Shown piece by piece: positions 35,501-41,942 of a DNA stretch of 64,000 bases; positions within the stretch are counted from its first letter, which is position 1, and every line of letters begins with the position of its first letter. Source of the DNA: CAZPRY01 sp964589175 (GTDB taxonomy: Bacteria > Fidelibacterota > UBA2242); NCBI GenBank assembly GCA_964589175.1, contig CAZPRY010000017.1, positions 10,264 to 74,263 on the forward strand. Direction: 5' to 3'. The position numbers and the translations under genes are program-made. The notes beneath the pieces are model-generated. The model ran no database searches. It was not told the DNA's origin and saw nothing but the letters and a program-made list of their open reading frames with translations.

Positions 35501-36892
35501 TTACTCCTTTTTTGTTTGTATCGATTTACTTGTCGGTACGACATTCCACAGGCGGGACATCACAATCGCGCCAATTATTGCAAAGGGAACCGGCCAGAGT
35601 TTCCACAACTGCCAGCCAAAATTAGTCGTAATGTATCCAACCACCATACCGACAACTGATCCGGCCAGATATTGCATGCCGTCAATTAGACCAACGGCTG
35701 TTCCGGCCGCTTTTCTTCCACCGAAATCCATGGTCGCGGCACCGGCAATCATCCCATGTGATCCGTTTACAAAAAACGATAGAATGGGCAACATAATTAC
35801 CGGAGCAAGCACTCCCAAATGGATAGCGTCAGCAAAATAAAACAGTAGCAGCATAACAGCCATACCAATAAAACCAAAAACAATTACCGGCGCTCGACGA
35901 CCGCGGTAAATTCTATCAGACGTAATTCCGAAGGCAAAACCACCAAGAATCCCGAATAACGCAATTCCCCAGGCCGTAACCTGGTAAGGAACATTGGTCC
36001 CCAGGACATTATGCATTTCTTTGTAATAAACCGGCCACCAGGCATCAACCACACTTCGCCGTACAAAGCCGATCATCATGGAACCGACAGCAATCATCCA
36101 CATGACCTTACTGTTAAAAACCTTTTTCATAACATCCAGAAGCCGGACTTTTTCAACGATCTTTCCCGAACCGTCGCCGGTATCAAATTCCGGGTAGCCG
36201 GCTTCCTCCGGTGTATCTTTTACAAAAAACAACACGAGAACAAAAAGTCCAATAATAACAATCGACGGAACCCAGAATGCCCAATACCAGGCCAGATACT
36301 TTACAATCAATGGGGTTCCGGAGAAGGCTAAAATTAATCCAAACCTTATTAAAACACCAAAAATTGCCGAAAAGGTTCCCCGTTCCCTGATATGAAACCA
36401 TTGGGCATTAATTTTAACAATCGAAAGCGCGCCGAACGATTGAAAATAACCATTTAATGACCAGGTAATCGCCAGCAGCCAAAGCAATGCCGTCTTACTT
36501 ATGCCATAGTTTAATAAAGATTCCTGGACTAACTGATGATCTGACCAGACGGCGGGAGCCTGGACGAAAATAGAAGAAAGACCGAAGAGGCCATTCATCA
36601 CAATAACTCCGACAGCACCAATCAGAAAGGCTTTTCTGCCACCAATTTTATCGGCGATCGGTCCATTTATTACTACCGATAAACCGTAAACCAGGGGCAT
36701 TAGTGTTTCAAAAATCCCCAGATTACTTTTTGTCCATCCAAAAACCGATTCCAGGGTTGGCGCAATTGCTGAAAAATTATAACGGGACATATAGAAAAAC
36801 GAATAAAGAAAACCAATAATAATCCAATTTTGAATCCGGCGGGATTTAAAGTCCGTTGAATACTCCGGAAGGCCAATGTCCAAATTTCCCAT
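35501..36892 (-). CDS. MFS organophosphate:phosphate antiporter (GlpT/UhpT/PgtP-like)
   Basis: A 463-aa 12-TM transporter of the OPA family. The N-terminal segment NWIIIGFLYSFFYMSRYNFSAIAPTL is typical (YxxRYN..). The loop between TM2 and TM3, GPIADKIGGRKAFLIG, carries the MFS motif A. Two basic residues flank the substrate cavity as in GlpT. The start has a good AGGAGG. Base composition is clearly more AT-rich than the neighbours. It is followed by the P-loop kinase-like gene. Substrate is a phosphorylated sugar or glycerol-type compound by family. Confidence 0.82.
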   Translation of the reverse strand: MGNLDIGLPEYSTDFKSRRIQNWIIIGFLYSFFYMSRYNFSAIAPTLESVFGWTKSNLGIFETLMPLVYGLSVVINGPIADKIGGRKAFLIGAVGVIVMNGLFGLSSIFVQAPAVWSDHQLVQESLLNYGISKTALLWLLAITWSLNGYFQSFGALSIVKINAQWFHIRERGTFSAIFGVLIRFGLILAFSGTPLIVKYLAWYWAFWVPSIVIIGLFVLVLFFVKDTPEEAGYPEFDTGDGSGKIVEKVRLLDVMKKVFNSKVMWMIAVGSMMIGFVRRSVVDAWWPVYYKEMHNVLGTNVPYQVTAWGIALFGILGGFAFGITSDRIYRGRRAPVIVFGFIGMAVMLLLFYFADAIHLGVLAPVIMLPILSFFVNGSHGMIAGAATMDFGGRKAAGTAVGLIDGMQYLAGSVVGMVVGYITTNFGWQLWKLWPVPFAIIGAIVMSRLWNVVPTSKSIQTKKE

Positions 36893-37012
36893 ATAATTTC
36901 CTCCTGTTAGTAAGTCTATCGTTCCCGATTCACTTTTATAACAAGTTAAATAACATCGCCAAAAATCAAAACTCTATTTTTCTGTTAGGAAGCAAGTATA
37001 CAGCTGTTGTCT

Positions 37013-37029
37013 AACAATTCATGATTGTT
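37013..37029 (+). promoter_or_regulatory. Inverted repeat upstream of the ferredoxin gene
   Basis: AACAAT (37013-37018), 5-nt spacer TCATG, ATTGTT (37024-37029), an inverted repeat 47 bp before the ferredoxin start in an AT-rich divergent region. It may be an operator or an accidental palindrome. Confidence 0.25.
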
Positions 37030-37075
37030 TAAATTTCCACAGATAATTGAAAATTCAAGAAAAGGAGAGGATGCT

Positions 37076-37261
37076 ATGGCGTTACATATTACGGAAGAAT
37101 GTATCAACTGCGGTGCCTGCGAACCTGAGTGCCCGACGGGAGCCATTTCCGAAGGCGATGAATATTATGAAATTGATCCGGAACTGTGCGTTGAGTGCAA
37201 AGGCCATTACAGCGACCCACAATGCGCAAGCGTCTGTCCGGCAGATGCCTGTGTAAAATAA
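37076..37261 (+). CDS. 2[4Fe-4S] ferredoxin (YfhL type)
   Basis: A 61-aa ferredoxin with eight usable cysteines. The first cluster motif is CINCGACEPECP; the second group is CVECKGHYSDPQC...CP with the long insertion typical of the YfhL/Alvin-type ferredoxins of low potential. The ATG at 37076 follows AAGGAGAGG. It is isolated between the divergent transporter gene and the muramidase gene. Cytosolic electron carrier; partner unknown. Confidence 0.93.
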   Translation: MALHITEECINCGACEPECPTGAISEGDEYYEIDPELCVECKGHYSDPQCASVCPADACVK

Positions 37262-37271
37262 TCTGCCGCAT

Positions 37272-37345
37272 AGTCCGGCCGTCTCAGCCGGGCTATTTCA
37301 TATCGTTTGCTGCCCTTTGACGAGCGCTCGCAGCTCTCAAGGGCG
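37272..37345 (+). other. Terminator-like hairpin and REP-like palindrome after the ferredoxin gene
   Basis: AGTCCGGC (37272-37279) pairs with GCCGGGCT (37287-37294) with one G-T pair, followed by a T-poor tail, likely the ferredoxin terminator. Just downstream is a second hairpin with CCCTT/AAGGG arms that encloses the perfect palindrome CGAGCGCTCG. Confidence 0.45.
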
Positions 37346-37416
37346 GTCCTATCATTATCTTACCCAAAGGCTAAACTGGATCATCATTGCAAGTTGATAA
37401 TCAAAAGGAACTCCGT

Positions 37417-38697
37417 ATGCATCCGGTCAAATACTCCATCTGTTTGTTGTTAATATTGCTGAGCCTGAGCTGTACACGACGTCAATCCGACGGAAGCCAG
37501 GCGCCGCGTGAAGGGCGTGAACCGATCGTCAAAACGGGCCTGGATGTCGTGGTTGCTTCCGGCTTTGACTTTTTTAAGGGCAAACGTGTTGGAATCGTCT
37601 GCAATCACACAGCCTGCGATGGGCAGGGACGCCATATCGTCGATCTTTTCCATGATAACGGCGATTGCCGGGTGACCGTAATTTTCGGTCCCGAACATGG
37701 TTTTCGGGGAACCCATGCGGACGGTAGTACCATCACGGATGAAGTGGATTCCCTGACAGGTGCCCGGATTTTCAGCCTGTACGGGAGTAATTTCAGACCG
37801 ACCCCGGAAATGCTGAAGGATGTCGATGTACTGGTCTACGATATCCAGGATGTCGGCGTACGGTTTTATACCTATATATCGACCATGACCTATGCCATGC
37901 AGAGCGCCTTCGAAAACGGCATACCCTTCGTGGTGCTTGACCGGCCCAATCCCATCCGGGGCGACCGGATCGAAGGGGCAAGCCTAGAACCAGACTATCG
38001 TTCGTTTGTGGGAAGCCATCCAACCCCGATCCGCTACGGTTTGACGGTTGGAGAACTGGCCATGCTGATTTACGGGGAGGGTTGGGTGCCGCAGACGGTC
38101 AATTCCAGCCTGTTCGTGGTTGAGATGGAGGGCTGGAAACGGGAGATTTGGTTTGATGAAACCGGTCTGCCGTGGATTGCACCCTCGCCGAACATGACCG
38201 ACCTGAACACGGCGATCGTCTATCCCGGATTCTGTCTGCTGGAGGGAACCAACCTATCCGAAGGCCGGGGCACGCCGGAGCCGTTTCTGAAATTCGGTGC
38301 GCCGTGGGTGAACAGGGAAAGTTTGGCGGCAGCCCTGAACCGATTAGAACTGCCCGGAATACAGTTCGATGCGGCGACATTTACACCGGTAAATATTCCC
38401 GACCGGGCCGTTCATCCGAAATACGAGGGGCAGGCATGCCAGGGCGTGCAGGTTCGGATTACCGATCGCAATGAGCTTGCGCCTGTGGTGGCAATGATCC
38501 GTATCCTGAACACGATCAGGAATCTGTATCCGGACGATTTTGAATTCCGTGACAACCATCTGGATCGCCTTTTCGGCAGCGCTGCTTTTCGGCTCCAGGT
38601 TACGAACCGTCTTCCGGTTGAGCCCTTATTGGAACGTTGTCGCCGGGATGCCGAGGCGTTCGGAAAATTAGGCGACCAATATAAAATCTATAAATAA
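37417..38697 (+). CDS. namZ: NamZ-type exo-beta-N-acetylmuramidase lipoprotein (DUF1343)
   Basis: Family members release terminal MurNAc from peptidoglycan-derived chains. The 426-aa protein has a lipoprotein signal (LLILLSLSC). The DUF1343 signature is clear: VGIVCNHTA near residue 58, FGPEHGFRG, DVLVYDIQDVGVRFYTYIS, VLDRPNPI, GHPTPIRYGLTVGELA-like SHPTPIRYGLTVGELA, then PSPNMTDLNTAIVYPG and LSEGRGTPEPFLKFGAPW. The start ATG 37417 follows AAAAGGAA. A GH20 N-acetylglucosaminidase, encoded at 61581, could act with it on muropeptide sugars, though the genes are far apart. Activity is inferred from the family. Confidence 0.85.
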   Translation: MHPVKYSICLLLILLSLSCTRRQSDGSQAPREGREPIVKTGLDVVVASGFDFFKGKRVGIVCNHTACDGQGRHIVDLFHDNGDCRVTVIFGPEHGFRGTHADGSTITDEVDSLTGARIFSLYGSNFRPTPEMLKDVDVLVYDIQDVGVRFYTYISTMTYAMQSAFENGIPFVVLDRPNPIRGDRIEGASLEPDYRSFVGSHPTPIRYGLTVGELAMLIYGEGWVPQTVNSSLFVVEMEGWKREIWFDETGLPWIAPSPNMTDLNTAIVYPGFCLLEGTNLSEGRGTPEPFLKFGAPWVNRESLAAALNRLELPGIQFDAATFTPVNIPDRAVHPKYEGQACQGVQVRITDRNELAPVVAMIRILNTIRNLYPDDFEFRDNHLDRLFGSAAFRLQVTNRLPVEPLLERCRRDAEAFGKLGDQYKIYK

Positions 38698-38810
38698 GAT
38701 GATATGATCCGGGATTATCGGAGCCCGGAATAAAAGCGATACGATTAGGCGGATGGGAATCACGGGTGGTTTCTGCTGTGAAGTTCTCAATCCGTCATAC
38801 GTAGGTGGCG

Positions 38811-39599
38811 ATGGTTGCGAAATCCCTGTTTGAGGAAATCCAATCCGTAGCGGCTTTTCTGCAGAGGCGGCGGGGCCTGATTTTTTTTGTCTTCAATCTG
38901 GACAGTATCTTCGGTAGCAGAGGACCGGACGATCCACTTTACAGTAAGCTTGTTCAGCAAATCGATTGGATTCAAAAAGCCAATCTGTTCAGAGTTGCCC
39001 TGTTCGCCGGGCGGCCGGTTCATATGCAGCGCCAGGAATTTCGGGATTTCAGACTGATCTTCATCGGAAGCGCGGGCTATGAAATCGATTCTCCCGAACT
39101 GTCCTGGCAGTTCCCGGGGCTCAGCCTCGTCCGGCAGGCTCTGGAAAATGTCATGGATGTATTGCGGATGGAAATGACGGGTAGTGACCTGCGTTACGCG
39201 CCAACTTATAATGGTATTTCCATCGAGATGAAGCTCGGTGATATGGAACTTCCCCAACAGAACCGGATAACCAAACTGGTTCAGCAGACGCTGGGCGGCA
39301 CGATCAGTCCGGAACTCACTCAGACACGAACGCAAATAACGATAGGCCCGCGCAATATGTGGAACCACGGCCGGGCGATGGAGAATTTTCTGCGGCTTTG
39401 GCCGAGGGAGAAGGGAGAAGCTCCCCGTCTGGTCTATATCGGAGGCGACGGATCGGATGAAACGGCTTATCCGATTGCGAACCGAAACGGAATATCGGTG
39501 ATGATTGCAAACGGATCGAAGAGCGCGAGCACGGCACGGTATTTTGTAAGCAATGGACGCGAGCTCTCCAAATTTCTCTTTTGGGTTCAATCCCTCTAA
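38811..39599 (+). CDS. Trehalose-phosphatase-like HAD protein with degraded catalytic motifs
   Basis: A ~262-aa protein with the fold order of trehalose-6-phosphate phosphatases. At motif I, where DxDGT is expected, it has N29-L-D31-S-I, lacking the nucleophilic first Asp. At motif II the usual SGR is A66-G-R. Motif IV GDDxTDE is G211-G-D-G-S-D-E217, keeping the later acidic residues. The C-terminal SASTARYFVSNGRELSKFL matches the family. It is therefore probably not a phosphatase; a binding or regulatory role is possible. No trehalose-phosphate synthase gene is nearby. GTG 38805 is an alternative start. Confidence 0.72.
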   Translation: MVAKSLFEEIQSVAAFLQRRRGLIFFVFNLDSIFGSRGPDDPLYSKLVQQIDWIQKANLFRVALFAGRPVHMQRQEFRDFRLIFIGSAGYEIDSPELSWQFPGLSLVRQALENVMDVLRMEMTGSDLRYAPTYNGISIEMKLGDMELPQQNRITKLVQQTLGGTISPELTQTRTQITIGPRNMWNHGRAMENFLRLWPREKGEAPRLVYIGGDGSDETAYPIANRNGISVMIANGSKSASTARYFVSNGRELSKFLFWVQSL

Positions 39600-39603
39600 G
39601 CGA

Positions 39604-39945
39604 TTACTTCAGATTGTCCCAGAACTCCAGGGCCCGGCGCAGGTGTGGAATGGTGATGGAGCCTCCCACAATCAGGCCGATGGATAGCGTCTCGGCCAAT
39701 TCATCGTCCGTAACACCCTGATCGAAACATTGCATGAGATGATATTTGACGCAGTCGTCACAGCGCAGCACGAGAGAAGCGACCAGTCCGAGCAGTTCTT
39801 TGCTTTTCGCGGGTAAACGGCCCTCGGCGTAGGCGTTGTGATCCAGATTTAAGAAACGCTTCATCGTTTTGTCGGCGTATTGCAGGACGGTTTTATTCTG
39901 AGCGCTGCGGCGTTGAATAAAATCGTCGCCTGGTTTTGGTTTCAT
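39604..39945 (-). CDS. Carboxymuconolactone decarboxylase / AhpD-like protein
   Basis: A 113-aa all-helical protein of the CMD/AhpD class. The redox pair CDDC is in VLRCDDCVKYHL, with the usual following His, matching the CxxC-x3-H pattern of AhpD-like alkylhydroperoxidases. The ATG at 39945 follows AAGGAC. It is divergent from a Fur/PerR-type regulator and near rubredoxin and a ferritin-like protein, so a role in peroxide defence is likely. A longer in-frame start at 40044 is less likely. Confidence 0.82.
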   Translation of the reverse strand: MKPKPGDDFIQRRSAQNKTVLQYADKTMKRFLNLDHNAYAEGRLPAKSKELLGLVASLVLRCDDCVKYHLMQCFDQGVTDDELAETLSIGLIVGGSITIPHLRRALEFWDNLK

Positions 39946-40123
39946 TTTAGGTCCTTTGCTTATTTTTACGGCGTCGGCCACCCATTCTGCCCGGTATTTT
40001 ATTCCGCCGCTTTCCCGGGGAAATAGTAGCATCGACTTTTCCATCGAGGCAAGAAATATTTTTACGCCGAAGCGGTGAAAATCACTTGTTTGAATGGGAA
40101 ATAACCTTTAAAATCGATTTGGA

Positions 40124-40558
40124 ATGAATACAAATATGTTTCAGATTAAAATTGCGCTGCAGGGAAAGGGGATCAAGCCAACCTATCAAAGGATGCTTAT
40201 CCTGGACTACCTGGTCGGAAATACCAAGCATCCCACCGCAGAGGCCATTTACCGGGAGCTGATGCAGAATGTACCGACAATTTCCAAAACCACCGTTTAT
40301 AATACCCTCAATTTACTTGTCGAAAAGGGCATGCTGGTCGCCCTGACGATCACCGGATCGGAAATCCGCTATGAGTTCAAGAAAGCGAAACATTGCCATT
40401 TTTATTGCACCCGTTGCGGGGGTATCTTTGACCTGAATCTGCAATGTCCGGTGCTCTCCAGCGAACAATCGGAAATTGAAGGACATGTCGTTCAGGAACT
40501 GCACGGGTATCTCAAGGGGTACTGCAGCAGTTGCCGGGATCTAAAACAGAACAATTAA
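40124..40558 (+). CDS. Fur/PerR-family metalloregulator
   Basis: A 144-aa regulator: N-terminal winged helix (GIKPTYQRMLILDYLV, HPTAEAIYRELMQ, ISKTTVYNTLNLLVEKGM) and C-terminal dimerisation domain with the metal residues HCHFYCTRCG and the final CSSC pair for structural zinc. The short length and gene context (Nfu, rubredoxin, ferritin-like, AhpD-like) favour a PerR-like peroxide sensor over iron-responsive Fur, but this rests on context only. It is the first gene of a plus-strand redox block. No clear PerR box was recognised in the divergent region. Confidence 0.88.
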   Translation: MNTNMFQIKIALQGKGIKPTYQRMLILDYLVGNTKHPTAEAIYRELMQNVPTISKTTVYNTLNLLVEKGMLVALTITGSEIRYEFKKAKHCHFYCTRCGGIFDLNLQCPVLSSEQSEIEGHVVQELHGYLKGYCSSCRDLKQNN

Positions 40559-40577
40559 ACCGGAAAGGTATAAAGCA

Positions 40578-40802
40578 ATGAAAGACAAAGTTATCAAAGT
40601 GATTGATGCCGTCCGCCCGATGCTGCAGGCTGACGGGGGCGATGTGGAGTTGGTTGAAGTGACCGGAGACGGTGTTGTGAAGCTGCGCTTGACGGGAGCG
40701 TGCGGAAGTTGTCCGATGAGTACCTACACGTTAAAGATGGGTATCGAAAAAAAATTGCTGGAGGAAGTGCCCGAGGTTACCTCCGTTCAACAGGTTCATT
40801 AA
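40578..40802 (+). CDS. NifU-like C-terminal domain protein (Nfu)
   Basis: A 74-aa stand-alone Nfu domain: AVRPMLQADGGDVELVEV, then the cluster-binding CGSC in GACGSCPMST, then VPEVTSVQQV. Such proteins carry and transfer Fe-S clusters. It follows the Fur/PerR-type gene by 19 bp behind GGAAAGG. In this context it probably supports repair of Fe-S proteins under oxidative stress. Confidence 0.9.
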   Translation: MKDKVIKVIDAVRPMLQADGGDVELVEVTGDGVVKLRLTGACGSCPMSTYTLKMGIEKKLLEEVPEVTSVQQVH

Positions 40803-40847
40803 GCGACTCCCCGATCATGAGGCCGTATTCGCGATTGATAATTCTTG

Positions 40848-40878
40848 TTGAAAAGGGCGAGAGACTTCCTTATTTTAG
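40848..40878 (+). promoter_or_regulatory. Bacteroidota-type promoter candidate for rubredoxin
   Basis: TTG (40848-40850), 20-nt spacer and TATTTTAG (40871-40878), resembling TTTG/TAnnTTTG with one mismatch in the -7 box. It may give rubredoxin its own transcript within the redox block. Confidence 0.3.
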
Positions 40879-40910
40879 ATATCAAAACACGTTCGCAGAG
40901 GAGGCTTAAA

Positions 40911-41069
40911 ATGGATATGTATGTTTGCACGGTATGTGGTTACATCTATGACCCGGCGAAAGGCGATCCGGAAAACGGCGTTGAAAAAGGCACCTCTTTT
41001 GAGAATCTGCCGGCCGACTGGGTATGTCCGGTATGTGGCGTAGGAAAGGAAGATTTCGAAAGAGGATAA
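40911..41069 (+). CDS. Rubredoxin
   Basis: A 52-aa electron carrier with the Fe(Cys)4 site: CTVCGYIYDP and VCPVCGVGK, with the PADW core. The ATG at 40911 follows AGAGGAGG. It ends before a strong terminator at 41107-41148. In anaerobes rubredoxin feeds electrons to rubrerythrin and superoxide reductase, so the downstream ferritin-like gene is a likely partner. Confidence 0.96.
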   Translation: MDMYVCTVCGYIYDPAKGDPENGVEKGTSFENLPADWVCPVCGVGKEDFERG

Positions 41070-41106
41070 TCCTTTTCCCGAAAACAATTCACGTGATTCA
41101 GAGTGC

Positions 41107-41148
41107 CCGTGCCGGCGATGGGGGTATTTCGGCACGGCTGGTTTTTTT
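41107..41148 (+). terminator. Strong intrinsic terminator after rubredoxin
   Basis: CCGTGCCG (41107-41114) pairs perfectly with CGGCACGG (41130-41137), followed by seven T (41142-41148). It separates rubredoxin from the ferritin-like gene. Confidence 0.8.
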
Positions 41149-41237
41149 ACACAATAGAAAGACCGACGGGAGAATGGACTAAAGATTCGATATCGGGAAG
41201 TGGCAGGGAAGCGTTTTAAATTAAAAAGGAGCGAACC

Positions 41238-41714
41238 ATGGCGATTTTTACGATGAAGGATGTATTCGAATTTGCCGTGAAAATTGAGATTAAAGGCGAA
41301 AATTTTTACGAGGAGATGGCTCAGAAATTCGATCAGGCTGAATTGCCAGCTCTGTTTCTTGGTTTGGCCAAAGCCGAACGCGAACATCGCGAAACGTTTC
41401 AATCTATGGCCGCAAAATTAGGAGATTTCAGTTTGCTGGCCGGACCGAGCGAAGAATTTTATGCGTATCTTGAAGCCTATACCCAAAATCTGATCTTTAC
41501 GGACATACAATCCGACGCGAAAATAGCCGCGATCCAGGATGCTTCATCTGCACTGCTGTACGCGATCGATAAGGAATTGGAGTCCGTGCTCTACTACCAG
41601 GAGGTGAAAAATATCATTCCGGCCAGCGAGCACAGGCTGATCGACGGTATCATCAATGAGGAGAGGAACCATGTGTTGCTTCTCAGCGGGATGAAAAAAC
41701 AGATCAACGGGTAG
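41238..41714 (+). CDS. Rubrerythrin-like ferritin-fold diiron protein
   Basis: A 158-aa four-helix protein: first ligand helix VKIEIKGENFYEEMA, second AKAEREHRETF (ExxH), third AIDKELESVLYYQEV, fourth INEERNHVLLLSG (ExxxH). No rubredoxin domain is attached, so electron supply probably comes from the separate rubredoxin upstream. Start has AAAGGAG. It lies after the redox block but beyond a terminator, so it has its own transcript. Peroxide reduction or iron handling is inferred from the family. Confidence 0.83.
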   Translation: MAIFTMKDVFEFAVKIEIKGENFYEEMAQKFDQAELPALFLGLAKAEREHRETFQSMAAKLGDFSLLAGPSEEFYAYLEAYTQNLIFTDIQSDAKIAAIQDASSALLYAIDKELESVLYYQEVKNIIPASEHRLIDGIINEERNHVLLLSGMKKQING

Positions 41715-41715
41715 A

Positions 41716-41745
41716 GCCCCGACATCGTAGGGCGACCGTTTTTTT
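41716..41745 (+). terminator. Weak terminator after the ferritin-like gene
   Basis: GCCC (41716-41719) and GGGC (41730-41733) form a short stem, followed after 5 nt by a run of seven T (41739-41745). Weak stem, good T-tract. Confidence 0.35.
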
Positions 41746-41942
41746 AGGCTTTCCATTTGACGAAGACACCGGGAAATGAGTTTGACTCAGGTTCGGTGAT
41801 TTACGAGTATTTGGGCAGATTGTCTTAGAGAACCTTTGTAGAAATTGATATAAGTCAATTTTCCATGGGCATTTTGTGGTCTATGGAATTTCTCTATTTA
41901 TTAAAAAAATGTAATATGATATTTGGTGAGAAAGTAGAAATC

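Noticed and set aside
38787..39590. Minus-strand frame of 267 codons
   Set aside because: Antisense to the trehalose-phosphatase-like gene, which shows clear family motifs on the plus strand.
39946..40123. PerR/Fur box between the AhpD-like and regulator genes
   Set aside because: No palindrome close to TTATAAT-N-ATTATAA was found.
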